From Oceanobacillus rekensis (GTDB lineage Bacteria; Bacillota; Bacilli; Bacillales; Amphibacillaceae): 64,000 bases of DNA. The notes under the pieces are model-generated. The model saw only the letters and a program-made list of their open reading frames with translations. It did no database searches and was not told the origin of the DNA. Where the stretch lies: positions 310,001-374,000 of the forward strand of contig NZ_MTBQ01000004.1 in the NCBI RefSeq assembly GCF_002153375.1, in the 5' to 3' direction. Of this stretch, positions 55,890 through 64,000 are shown piece after piece; within the stretch, counting starts at the first letter, position 1; each line of letters starts with the position of its first letter. The position numbers and the translations under genes were made by a program.

Positions 55890-55976
55890 GAGGTTATTCA
55901 AAATAGTAACCAAATCATAAGCAACTTATATCACAATCATGCTTATTTCTAATCAGCAGCTTTTTGAACACGCATT
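55890..55976. repeat. Intra-operon hairpin repeat, copy 4
   Basis: It begins GAGGTTATTCAAAATAG and ends GCTTTTTGAACACGCATT, with ends matching copies 1 and 2 but a different middle. It lies 24 bases upstream of mnmG. Confidence 0.65.
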
Positions 55977-55984
55977 AAAATAAT

Positions 55985-57361
55985 TTATTTTCCTAGACAG
56001 AACTGTGAGAACAACTGATCAATTAAACTGTCACTCGCAGTATCTCCTATAATTTCACCTAAAAATTCCCATGTTCGGGTTACATCTATTTGAACGATAT
56101 CTAACGGCATTCCAAGTTCGATTCCTTCCATCGCATCTTCAAGTCCCTGTTTTGCTTGTTTCAGTAATTGAATATGTCTAATATTGGAGACATATGTCAT
56201 ATCGCCTGTATCAATCTCTCCTGCAAAAAATGTGTCAGCAATTGCCTTTTCCAGTTCGTCTATGCCTTCTTCTTCTATTAAGGATGTAGTAACGATTGGT
56301 TTATTTCCTGCAAGTTTCCGCACTTTATCCATATCAAGCTTTTGATCCAAATCGGTTTTATTGATGATGACGATATATTCAAGTCCATCGATTGCATCAA
56401 AAAGCATTATATCTTCATCAATAAGTTCATCATTATAGTTTAACACAAATAATATCAAGTCGGATTCCTTCAATACTTTTCTAGAGCGCTCTACACCAAT
56501 TCGTTCGACAATATCCTCCGTCTCACGAATCCCTGCTGTATCAACCAACCGAAGTGGAACACCTCGAACATTCACGTATTCTTCAATAATATCGCGTGTC
56601 GTTCCAGGAATTTCAGTAACAATTGCTTTATTTTCCTGTACGAGTGTATTCATTAACGAAGATTTCCCTACATTCGGTCTTCCTATAATTGCTGTGGCAA
56701 GTCCTTCACGTAAAATTTTCCCTTGTTTGGCAACACCTAGCAGTTCAATGATTTCTGCATGAACTTCTTTTGTTTTCTCCCGCATCATATTATGTGACAT
56801 CTCTTCCACATCATCATATTCTGGATAATCAATATTAACCTCTACATGTGCAACTGTTTCCAGTAATTCCTGTCTTAATTTCTGGATCAGACCAGACAAA
56901 CGTCCATCCATCTGTTTTAATGCAACTGACATTGCTTTATCTGACTTAGCCCGAATTAAATCCATAACAGCTTCGGCTTGTGATAAATCGATTCGCCCAT
57001 GTAAAAATGCACGTTTTGTAAATTCACCTGGTTCAGCCAAACGTGCCCCTTTAGCTAAAATAATTTCAAGTACTCTATTTACTGCAACCATTCCGCCATG
57101 GCAATTTATTTCGACAACATCTTCACGAGTAAATGTTTTTGGCGCACGCATTACGGAAACCATTACTTCCTCAGCAATTTCCTTTGTCTCCGGTTCAATA
57201 ATCTTTCCGTAATGAATGGTATGTGAATCAACATCGTTTAAGTTCTTGCCTTTAAATATCTCAGTTGTTAGAGAAATTGCCTGTGGACCACTCAACCTCA
57301 CGATGGCTATTGCACCTTCACCAATCGGGGTTGATATCGCAGTAATTGTATCTGTCTCCAT
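55985..57361 (-). CDS. mnmE: tRNA modification GTPase MnmE
   Basis: A 458-residue GTPase: N-terminal folate-binding domain ([21 protein letters not shown]), G domain with [12 protein letters not shown] near 224, DTAGIRET and NKTD, and the C-terminal FCLGK. It works with MnmG. ATG 57361 lies two bases after the strong GGAGGTGACGG site and gives the family start; earlier in-frame codons up to 57478 have no support. Confidence 0.96.
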   Translation of the reverse strand: METDTITAISTPIGEGAIAIVRLSGPQAISLTTEIFKGKNLNDVDSHTIHYGKIIEPETKEIAEEVMVSVMRAPKTFTREDVVEINCHGGMVAVNRVLEIILAKGARLAEPGEFTKRAFLHGRIDLSQAEAVMDLIRAKSDKAMSVALKQMDGRLSGLIQKLRQELLETVAHVEVNIDYPEYDDVEEMSHNMMREKTKEVHAEIIELLGVAKQGKILREGLATAIIGRPNVGKSSLMNTLVQENKAIVTEIPGTTRDIIEEYVNVRGVPLRLVDTAGIRETEDIVERIGVERSRKVLKESDLILFVLNYNDELIDEDIMLFDAIDGLEYIVIINKTDLDQKLDMDKVRKLAGNKPIVTTSLIEEEGIDELEKAIADTFFAGEIDTGDMTYVSNIRHIQLLKQAKQGLEDAMEGIELGMPLDIVQIDVTRTWEFLGEIIGDTASDSLIDQLFSQFCLGK

Positions 57362-57468
57362 CTCCGTCACCTCCAACATTTTTATTACTTCATCTATATA
57401 AATTAACATTATTATAATTTTAATCTCACTAACAAAATAGAATAACATATTTTTAAGCAAAAATATAC

Positions 57469-57628
57469 TTATCCACACGACTTTTTTATTATAAACCTTT
57501 TTTAATAATTATCAACATGTGGATAATTATTTTCATTTGGCTATTTTTTTAAAATTTTCTTTGCTTTATAATCCTCGTAGTTGAGATAAACTGCGAACTA
57601 ACCACTATGTATTTAGATTCTATCCACA
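57469..57628. promoter_or_regulatory. DnaA-box cluster upstream of mnmE
   Basis: TTATCCACA at 57469-57477, inverse TGTGGATAA at 57518-57526 and the near-match CTATCCACA at 57620-57628, in AT-rich DNA. Confidence 0.6.
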
Positions 57629-57946
57629 AAATCATAAAAAGTGACATAACTGCTGTCTGATTTACAGATACGTGTGCTTTTGCCACCGTCCTGGGATCGC
57701 TCTGGGTGGATGCGCACCTTAGGGAACGGCCTCATCCGGACTGGCTGTGTCATGAGATTTTTTGTAGTTAATAGTTAGTAAACTTCTAATTAGCTCTGGG
57801 AAATAATTGATAACTCCTACAGGAAGAGAGGCATAGGTGAGCCCCTGAAATTCGTAAGCTTGAAGGGGCTCACCTATGCCTTAGGATGCGCGCAGTGTGT
57901 TAACCAAAGCGGTCACCGAAGTTTATCTTACGTCGTAGTTTAAAAA
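57583..57946. repeat. Compound MITE-like/GC-rich repeat
   Basis: The left end AAACTGCGAACTAACC and right end CTTACGTCGTAGTTT are imperfect inverted repeats like those at 37271-37385. The GC-rich core at 57688-57740 recurs at 49869-49916. A long hairpin sits inside the right half. Confidence 0.5.
57828..57882. repeat. Long perfect hairpin inside repeat
   Basis: Seventeen-base perfect arms GGCATAGGTGAGCCCCT (57830-57846) and AGGGGCTCACCTATGCC (57864-57880), extended by two pairs, with a 17-base loop. No T tract follows on either strand. Confidence 0.7.
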
Positions 57947-58011
57947 TTTTGTGCAATAGAAACAATTCTCTCGATGGAGCGAGTAACCGTAGTCCCAATC
58001 TTAAAGCAAGC

Positions 58012-58037
58012 AAAAAAGCGTGGATATCCACGCTTTT
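58012..58037 (-). terminator. Terminator of yozQ
   Basis: A perfect palindrome AAAAGCGTGGATATCCACGC plus TTTT, with a T6 run on the minus strand, 15 bases past the stop. Confidence 0.8.
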
Positions 58038-58051
58038 CCTGAGGTAATTTT

Positions 58052-58264
58052 TTATAGCTTTCTTGGAATTTCTTCACTATTTGCATGATCATCACGGTCA
58101 TTTTTACCTTCCATCCGATCAATCGTACCTTCCATATACGTATCTGATACTTGTTCATGTGATATAGCCATCCCTTTAGAGAGTTGGTCATTGCTGTAGT
58201 AATCAGAGTACTGATATGTTTTATCAGCAACAGTCTTTGCTTTTTCATCTATTTTCTTATCCAA
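58052..58264 (-). CDS. yozQ: YozQ-like DUF4025 protein
   Basis: A 70-residue acidic, hydrophilic protein with KTYQYSDYYSNDQLSKGMAISHEQVSDTYMEGTIDRMEG, the DUF4025 core seen in B. subtilis YozQ. Function unknown; it is found in spore formers. TTG start seven bases after AAAGGAGG. It follows the next gene by 18 bases as an operon. Confidence 0.8.
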   Translation of the reverse strand: MDKKIDEKAKTVADKTYQYSDYYSNDQLSKGMAISHEQVSDTYMEGTIDRMEGKNDRDDHANSEEIPRKL

Positions 58265-58282
58265 GGAACATACCTCCTTTCA

Positions 58283-58546
58283 TTATGATTTTTTTAAAGT
58301 ATCCATAATACCTGCAAGATCAACAAGTAATTCTGCTATTTCTTGTTCCTGTAAGAGTATTGGAATTTGGTCATTAACCGTTATCATACAGGAATCTTTT
58401 TGATTGGTTAAATAATGATTGAGCTGCATTAATTTACTTTCCGACAAATTAGATGCTGTTTGGAGGTTTTTAACTTGAGTAAGGTAAAATGAATCCTTAA
58501 ATTCATCTACCTCTCCACTAAAGATATTTCCTGAGAAATTTCGCAC
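58283..58546 (-). CDS. Small hypothetical protein upstream of yozQ
   Basis: An 87-residue soluble protein, with a helical centre (LTQVKNLQTASNLSESKLMQLNHYL) and a C-terminal QEQEIAELLVDLAGIMDTLKKS. It starts at GTG eight bases after AAAGGGG and is coupled to yozQ. I do not recognise it. The N-terminal NFSGNIFSGE segment may be extended. Confidence 0.6.
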   Translation of the reverse strand: MRNFSGNIFSGEVDEFKDSFYLTQVKNLQTASNLSESKLMQLNHYLTNQKDSCMITVNDQIPILLQEQEIAELLVDLAGIMDTLKKS

Positions 58547-58711
58547 ATTTTAACCCCTTTTTTGAATTTGAATTAAAGGATTTAATCATAATATGTGCAT
58601 ATTGGCCATTTTTCATACAATACTCTTTAATTAATGTTAAGTGTTAGAGAACACTGATGTACCGGAACAAGTAACTTAGATAACCGAAGCCCTAATTTTC
58701 TAAAAAAACCA

Positions 58712-58745
58712 AAGAAAAAAAGACCCTAGGAATGCCTAGGATCTC
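58712..58745 (-). terminator. Terminator of the rpmH-jag operon
   Basis: On the minus strand GATCCTAGG and CCTAGGGTC form a stem and are followed by a T-rich run of eight bases. It lies 26 bases past the jag stop. Confidence 0.75.
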
Positions 58746-58770
58746 AATATTATTATATCTAACTAAGATT

Positions 58771-59400
58771 TTAAGGTTTAATAACAATGTGGCGATGTGG
58801 TTCAACACCATCAGAATAAGTCGAAATATCGCCTTTTTTCTGTAGCGTACTATGAATAATCTTACGCTCAAATGCAGGCATAGGCTCTAACGCAACTTTC
58901 TTATTCATCCGTTTCGCTTTGTCAGCCATTTTAAGTGCCAGCGATTCAAGTGTCTCTTTTCTACGGCCCCGGTAACCTTCCGCATCCAATGTTACCGTAT
59001 AATACTCCTTATTATCCTTATTAATTGCCAAATGTGTTAAATATTGCAGAGCATTTAAGGTTTGTCCACGTTTACCAATAATGATTGCAATATTCTCCCC
59101 ATCCAATTCATAAGTCACATGATTTCCAGTAACAGAAGTAGCAATTTCAACAGTCAAATTCATGTTACTTGTTACATCTTTAATGAATTTTTCCGCTTCT
59201 TTAATAGGGTTTTTTGCGAGTACTACTTTAACAATGGCACGTTTTGAACCAAATATACCAAAGAAACCCTTTTTACCTTCATCTATCACATCGATCTCTA
59301 CTTGGTCCTTCTTGGTGTTTAACTGCTCTAATGCTGATTGAACCGCTTCTTCAACTGTTTGTCCACTAGCAGTTATTTCTTTCACGATTGTCTCCTCCAT
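58771..59400 (-). CDS. jag: RNA-binding protein Jag (KhpB)
   Basis: A 209-residue protein with a Jag_N domain (residues 1-50, TASGQTVEEAVQSALEQL), a KH domain with the GxxG-type IIGKRGQTLNALQYLTHLA near 110-130 and an R3H domain with ERKIIHSTLQ near 185. It binds RNA and affects elongation/division in relatives. Its ATG overlaps the spoIIIJ TAA by one base. Confidence 0.94.
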   Translation of the reverse strand: MEETIVKEITASGQTVEEAVQSALEQLNTKKDQVEIDVIDEGKKGFFGIFGSKRAIVKVVLAKNPIKEAEKFIKDVTSNMNLTVEIATSVTGNHVTYELDGENIAIIIGKRGQTLNALQYLTHLAINKDNKEYYTVTLDAEGYRGRRKETLESLALKMADKAKRMNKKVALEPMPAFERKIIHSTLQKKGDISTYSDGVEPHRHIVIKP

Positions 59401-60164
59401 TACTTGTTCGTCATCATTGGTTTATTAATGAGTAGTGTCTGAACAACCATAAAGATGTTCCCTGTTACCCAATATAATGCCAATGCAGCCGGGAAGAATA
59501 AGGCAAATACACCAATCATAATCGGCATTACATATAACATAACCTGCATCTGAATTGCCATTTGCGGATTATTTTTCATTGAAGTATTCGTTGACATCAT
59601 CAATTTCTGCTGCAGGAATGTAAATGTAGCAGTCAATATCGGTAAAATAAAGTATGGATCCGGTGAACCAAGTTCAAACCAAAGAAAACTGTATGAATTA
59701 ATTTCATCTGTACGCATAATCGCATGGTACATCGCTATCAATATTGGCATCTGAACAAATATTGGCAAACAGCCCGCAAGCGGATTCACACCATTTTTTT
59801 GGAATAATTCCATTGTTTCTTGTTGCAGCTTCTGCTGTGTATTCGCATCTTTTGAACTATATTTATTCTGAACTTCCTTAAGTTTAGGTTGAATCTCTTG
59901 CATTGCTTTTGAACTTTTTATTTGTTTAATATTCAATGGCATTAATATTAATCGAGCAAGAATCGTCACAATAATAATGGATAACCCGTAACTATTATTA
60001 AAGAACTCAGCTATTTTTATAATTAGCCATGATAGCGGGTAAACAAATATCGTGTTCCATATTCCTTCACTTTCTGGTGTAATCGGTTGGTCAATCTCTG
60101 TACAACCAGAAAGTATTGCCAGCAAACCAATTAAGGTTATAAGCAATAAATACTTTTTACGCAA
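59400..60164 (-). CDS. spoIIIJ: Membrane protein insertase YidC1/SpoIIIJ
   Basis: A protein of about 254 residues: lipoprotein signal with lipobox LAILSGC (Cys21), then about five helices with the YidC core ([37 protein letters not shown]; the Arg is the hydrophilic-groove residue). It inserts membrane proteins and acts in sporulation. TTG 60164 lies seven bases after AGGAGG, better than the earlier ATG at 60188. Confidence 0.94.
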   Translation of the reverse strand: MRKKYLLLITLIGLLAILSGCTEIDQPITPESEGIWNTIFVYPLSWLIIKIAEFFNNSYGLSIIIVTILARLILMPLNIKQIKSSKAMQEIQPKLKEVQNKYSSKDANTQQKLQQETMELFQKNGVNPLAGCLPIFVQMPILIAMYHAIMRTDEINSYSFLWFELGSPDPYFILPILTATFTFLQQKLMMSTNTSMKNNPQMAIQMQVMLYVMPIMIGVFALFFPAALALYWVTGNIFMVVQTLLINKPMMTNK

Positions 60165-60252
60165 ATTATTTCCTCCTAACAAACCCATTCATACTATATA
60201 GGATAGTTTACCGTACTTATAACTAAGATTCTATTTTAAACTAAGATTTCCT

Positions 60253-60594
60253 TTATTTCTTTAGTAATTTTTCTTTATATAATAAATGTATCAAACTCTT
60301 TTTGAATTCTTCATATCCCATATCCTTTGTTGGATTCCTGGCAATGATGACAATATCATACGGATACCGGATACGGTCTTCCAGATCCTGAAAAGCCTGG
60401 CGCAAATATCGTTTAATTCTATTTCTTGTTACCGCATTTCCAATCTTTTTCCCGACAGATAGGCCTATACGAAAATGCTCTTGATCTTCCTTCTTTAAAT
60501 AATAAATAACAAGCTGCCGGTTAGCAAAAGATTTCCCATGTTTAAATGTGGATTGAAACTCTTCATTCTTTTTAATACGAAATTCTTTTTTCAT
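60253..60594 (-). CDS. rnpA: Ribonuclease P protein component
   Basis: A 113-residue basic protein with [14 protein letters not shown], the RNR motif in [22 protein letters not shown] and the C-terminal [18 protein letters not shown]. It assists RNase P RNA in trimming tRNA 5' ends. ATG 60594 has AAGGTGAT just before it; GTG 60603 is less likely. Confidence 0.96.
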   Translation of the reverse strand: MKKEFRIKKNEEFQSTFKHGKSFANRQLVIYYLKKEDQEHFRIGLSVGKKIGNAVTRNRIKRYLRQAFQDLEDRIRYPYDIVIIARNPTKDMGYEEFKKSLIHLLYKEKLLKK

Positions 60595-60650
60595 CTCTAT
60601 CACCTTTATTACTTCTTTTCACCTGCAGGACCTGTAACTGTATCTATGTA

Positions 60651-60676
60651 AAGAAGCAGAAAATTTACTGCTTCTA
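60651..60676 (-). terminator. Second hairpin between rpmH and rnpA
   Basis: AGAAGCAG (60652-60659) and CTGCTTCT (60668-60675), with a weak T tail on the minus strand. Confidence 0.5.
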
Positions 60677-60701
60677 TTATTTCCATATTCTTAAATTGCA
60701 G

Positions 60702-60727
60702 AAAAAAACCACTGATATTTCAGTGGT
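60702..60727 (-). terminator. Strong terminator directly after rpmH
   Basis: ACCACTGA and TCAGTGGT form a stem next to the rpmH stop and are followed by T7 on the minus strand. It would reduce transcription into rnpA. Confidence 0.85.
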
Positions 60728-61512
<785 letters not shown>

Positions 61513-62856
61513 TTGGAAAACATCGAAGAACTATGGGTTGCTACATTGGAGAAAATTGAAGAAAGAATCAGCAAGCCCAGCTTTGATACTTGGTTAAAAA
61601 ATACGAAGGCAGAATCTCTTGAGAAGGATCAGTTAATCATTTCTGCTCCAAATGAATTTGCCAGAGATTGGCTCGAAAATCAGTATACCGAACTCATTTC
61701 TGAAATTCTTGATGAAGTAACAGGCTCCAAATTAAAAACAAAATTTATTATTCCTGATTCCACAATAGAAGTGGAAGATCTTAAACCGGTAACAAAGTCA
61801 AAAGTGGGTATGGGTTCAGCAGATATACCGAAATCCATGTTAAATTCCAAATATACATTTGATACTTTTGTCATTGGTGCAGGGAATCGATTCGCCCATG
61901 CTGCATCATTGGCTGTAGCTGAAGCACCAGCTAAGGCCTATAATCCACTCTTTATCTATGGTGGTGTCGGGCTCGGTAAAACACATCTCATGCACGCTAT
62001 TGGCCATTATGTACGGGATCATAATCCAAAAGCAAAAGTGGTTTATATCACTTCCGAAAAATTCACCAATGAATTTATTAATGCCATTATGGAAAATAAA
62101 TCAAATAATTTTAGAAATAAATATCGAACTATTGATGTCCTATTAATTGATGATATTCAATTTATTGCTGGAAAAGAATCAACTCAGGAAGAATTTTTCC
62201 ATACCTTTAATGCTTTACATGAGGAAAGTAAGCAAATTATCATCTCCAGTGATCGCCCACCAAAGGAAATCCCTACATTGGAGGATCGTCTGCGTTCACG
62301 TTTTGAATGGGGACTGATTACCGATATTACACCGCCTGATTTAGAAACTAGAATTGCTATTTTAAATAAAAAGGCAAAGGCTGAGGGACTTGATATTCCG
62401 AATGAAGTCATGCTTTATATAGCAAATCAAATTAATACAAATATTCGCGAGCTTGAAGGTGCATTGATTCGCGTTGTTGCATATTCTTCACTTGTCAATC
62501 AGGATATTGATGCATCACTTGCTGCCGATGCATTAAAGGATATTATTCCAAGCAGCAAACCTAAGGTTATTACGATTCAGGGTATCCAGGAAATTATCGG
62601 GGAAAGATATAATATTCGATTGGAAGATTTTGTAGCGAAAAAACGTACAAAATCAATTGCATACCCTAGACAAATCGCCATGTACTTATCTAGAGAGCTA
62701 ACAGACCTATCATTACCTAAAATTGGTGAGGAATTTGGTGGCCGTGATCATACAACGGTTATACATGCACATGAAAAAATTTCTAAATTATTGGAGCAAG
62801 ATTCCGATTTAAATCGTGATATAGAAGATATTAAGGAAACATTGAAGTCATTCTAA
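61513..62856 (+). CDS. dnaA: Chromosomal replication initiator DnaA
   Basis: A 447-residue AAA+ initiator. N-terminal domain I ([27 protein letters not shown]), the AAA+ domain with [14 protein letters not shown] near residue 152 and [13 protein letters not shown] near 212, and the C-terminal helix-turn-helix with [15 protein letters not shown] near 415 that reads DnaA boxes. I place the start at TTG 61513: AGGAGTGAT ends six bases before it and MENIEELW aligns with known DnaA. An in-frame ATG at 61468 is not supported by a ribosome site. Confidence 0.96.
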   Translation: MENIEELWVATLEKIEERISKPSFDTWLKNTKAESLEKDQLIISAPNEFARDWLENQYTELISEILDEVTGSKLKTKFIIPDSTIEVEDLKPVTKSKVGMGSADIPKSMLNSKYTFDTFVIGAGNRFAHAASLAVAEAPAKAYNPLFIYGGVGLGKTHLMHAIGHYVRDHNPKAKVVYITSEKFTNEFINAIMENKSNNFRNKYRTIDVLLIDDIQFIAGKESTQEEFFHTFNALHEESKQIIISSDRPPKEIPTLEDRLRSRFEWGLITDITPPDLETRIAILNKKAKAEGLDIPNEVMLYIANQINTNIRELEGALIRVVAYSSLVNQDIDASLAADALKDIIPSSKPKVITIQGIQEIIGERYNIRLEDFVAKKRTKSIAYPRQIAMYLSRELTDLSLPKIGEEFGGRDHTTVIHAHEKISKLLEQDSDLNRDIEDIKETLKSF

Positions 62857-63093
62857 TCTATTTACGTAATTATCCTAATCCTTTTTGAATCAATTAAATC
62901 TTTTATTTAGTTTTCCACATGTTAATAGTGTTCATAACTTTACATAGTTATGAACAAATTATGCACATGTGGAAAACTTAGGCTCATATAAAGATTTTCC
63001 ACTTATCCACATAATCACAGTGCCTATTACTACTATTACTATATATTTATAAATATAATTAATAAAAAGAACTTCCATTAGGAGGATATTTTG
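62857..63093. other. oriC: Origin region oriC, dnaA-dnaN spacer with DnaA boxes
   Basis: A perfect TTATCCACA at 63003-63011, near-boxes TTTTCCACA (62911), TTATGCACA (62969) and TGTGGAAAA (62979), followed by trinucleotide repeats and a very AT-rich stretch (63041-63068) that is the probable unwinding site. Confidence 0.9.
63024..63041. promoter_or_regulatory. DnaA-trio element
   Basis: CTATTACTACTATTACTA is six triplets in register (CTA/TTA), 12 bases after the DnaA box. In B. subtilis such trios guide DnaA filaments on one strand during opening. Confidence 0.75.
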
Positions 63094-64000
63094 ATGAAAT
63101 TTATAATTCAACGAGATCGTTTAATTGCAGGTGTACAGGATGTTATGAAAGCAATATCGTCCAGAACTGTTATTCCAATACTTACAGGAATGAAAATCGA
63201 AGCAAAACAACATGGAATAACATTGACAGGAAGTGATTCTGATATTTCCATCGAATCCTATATACCTGCAGAAGAAGACGGTAATATACATGTCGAGCAA
63301 ATTGAAGAAGGAACAATCGTCCTACAGGCAAAGTATTTTCCTGACATTGTTCGTAAATTACCGGAAAAGACGGTGGAGATTGAGGTCGATTCCAATCTGA
63401 AAGTAACGATTCGGTCGGGGAAAGCAGAATTTAATTTAAATGGTCTGGATGCTGATGAATATCCACATCTGCCCGACTTGCAAACCGAAAATAGTTTCGA
63501 AATGCCAATTGACTTGTTAAAAAACATGATTAAGCAAACCGTATTTGCCGTTTCAACGATGGAAACACGCCCTATCCTAACAGGGGTTAATTTAAAACTA
63601 GCAACTAATGTATTATCTTTTACTGCAACAGACAGCCATCGTTTAGCTAAAAGAGAAATCCCTATAGCAGATGCAACTATCGAATTTCAGCAGGTCGTTG
63701 TTCCAGGAAAAAGTTTAAATGAGCTATATAAAATTCTCGATGATACGGAAGAAAAGGTGGAGATTAGTGTTACGAACAATCAGATCTTGTTCCGCACTAA
63801 ATATCTGAATTTCCTTTCTCGTTTACTTGATGGGAATTATCCAGAAACATCCCGTCTTATTCCTGAACAAAGTAAAACGAAAATCCAAGTAAAGACAAAG
63901 GAATTGCTTCATACAATTGATCGTGCATCCCTTCTTGCTAAGGAAGAACGTAATAATGTCGTTAAACTAACTACGCAAGGTGATACCATTATCGAAATTT
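63094..64000 (+). CDS. dnaN: DNA polymerase III beta subunit (sliding clamp), partial
   Basis: The first about 302 residues of the clamp that tethers the replicase; the gene runs off the window edge. It shows MKFIIQRDRLIAGVQDVMKAISSRTVIPILTG, TVFAVSTMETRPILTGVNLKL and FTATDSHRLAKREI. AGGAGG lies eight bases before ATG 63094. Confidence 0.96.
   Translation, partial: MKFIIQRDRLIAGVQDVMKAISSRTVIPILTGMKIEAKQHGITLTGSDSDISIESYIPAEEDGNIHVEQIEEGTIVLQAKYFPDIVRKLPEKTVEIEVDSNLKVTIRSGKAEFNLNGLDADEYPHLPDLQTENSFEMPIDLLKNMIKQTVFAVSTMETRPILTGVNLKLATNVLSFTATDSHRLAKREIPIADATIEFQQVVVPGKSLNELYKILDDTEEKVEISVTNNQILFRTKYLNFLSRLLDGNYPETSRLIPEQSKTKIQVKTKELLHTIDRASLLAKEERNNVVKLTTQGDTIIEI

Larger units (their letters stand above)
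57362..58051. other. Large intergenic region with repeats, DnaA boxes and a long hairpin
   Basis: About 690 bases without a gene. It holds DnaA boxes at 57469-57628, a repeat element (57583-57946), a long perfect hairpin (57828-57882) and the yozQ terminator. Short frames overlap the repeats and are not supported. Confidence 0.6.

Noticed and set aside
57828..57882. Long hairpin considered as a terminator
   Set aside because: No T tract on either strand; listed as a repeat structure instead.
57940..58248. Open frame of 102 codons overlapping yozQ
   Set aside because: It is a shadow of yozQ in another frame and crosses its terminator.

Overview
The window is the chromosomal replication-origin region of a low-GC, endospore-forming Bacillota bacterium of the Bacillaceae, most like the halotolerant Oceanobacillus/Virgibacillus group. 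The evidence is the gene order rpmH-rnpA-spoIIIJ-jag-mnmE-mnmG-rsmG-noc-parA-parB leftward and dnaA-dnaN rightward, the yycFGHIJ (walRKHIJ)-htrA operon, sporulation genes (spoIIIJ, yyaC), the AT-rich composition, and a glycine-betaine uptake operon. The genus is an inference. No rRNA, tRNA, CRISPR array, prophage or intact insertion sequence was seen.

Layout. 1-17 kb is accessory metabolism: two FecCD siderophore permeases (the first cut by the window edge), a YebC-family regulator, a HEAT-like protein, a YitT membrane protein, a sugar/maltose O-acetyltransferase, a carboxyethylornithine-synthase-like dehydrogenase, a DbpA-type RNA helicase, a TauE/SafE exporter, a frameshifted TehA-like transporter, a LiaF-like protein, a cyclic-2,3-diphosphoglycerate-synthetase-like GTPase, an enoyl-CoA hydratase, and an aldehyde dehydrogenase/DUF779 pair with a likely CcpA site. 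17.8-26 kb holds rlmH, a CNNM/CorC-type protein, a TraB-family protein, a GNAT acetyltransferase, a DUF3889 protein, aroD, an ABC exporter and a DoxX protein, plus a decayed fragment of a tandem glycine-betaine-binding protein. 26.3-33.3 kb is the WalRK cell-wall stress operon with htrA. 33.7-36.9 kb is an intact glycine-betaine ABC operon. 37.5-46.2 kb is dnaC-rplI-gdpP-yybS, rpsR-ssb-rpsF, ychF and yyzM. 46.2-49.7 kb holds an MscS channel, a YkvI-like permease, yyaC and a DUF554 protein. 50-61 kb is parB-parA-noc-rsmG-mnmG-mnmE, yozQ and a neighbour, jag-spoIIIJ-rnpA-rpmH. 61-64 kb is oriC with dnaA and the start of dnaN.

How it works together. DnaA boxes flank dnaA on both sides, and a DnaA-trio run lies before dnaN, so oriC looks bipartite. 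ParB has two parS-like palindromes (49692 and 52981). Noc has one perfect and one near-perfect copy of its binding palindrome (22844 and 42526). Replication, segregation, ribosome assembly, tRNA modification, membrane insertion and wall homeostasis are therefore clustered around the origin.

Beyond the core genes, the most interesting signals are small and non-coding. One hairpin repeat occurs four times in the window, always 18-34 bases upstream of a start codon inside a leftward gene cluster (htrA, the betaine-binding protein gene, parA, mnmG). A second, MITE-like repeat family carries ends related to AAACTGCGAACTAA. There are also extra DnaA-box clusters away from oriC and several decaying genes. 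I did not find a convincing new multi-gene system.
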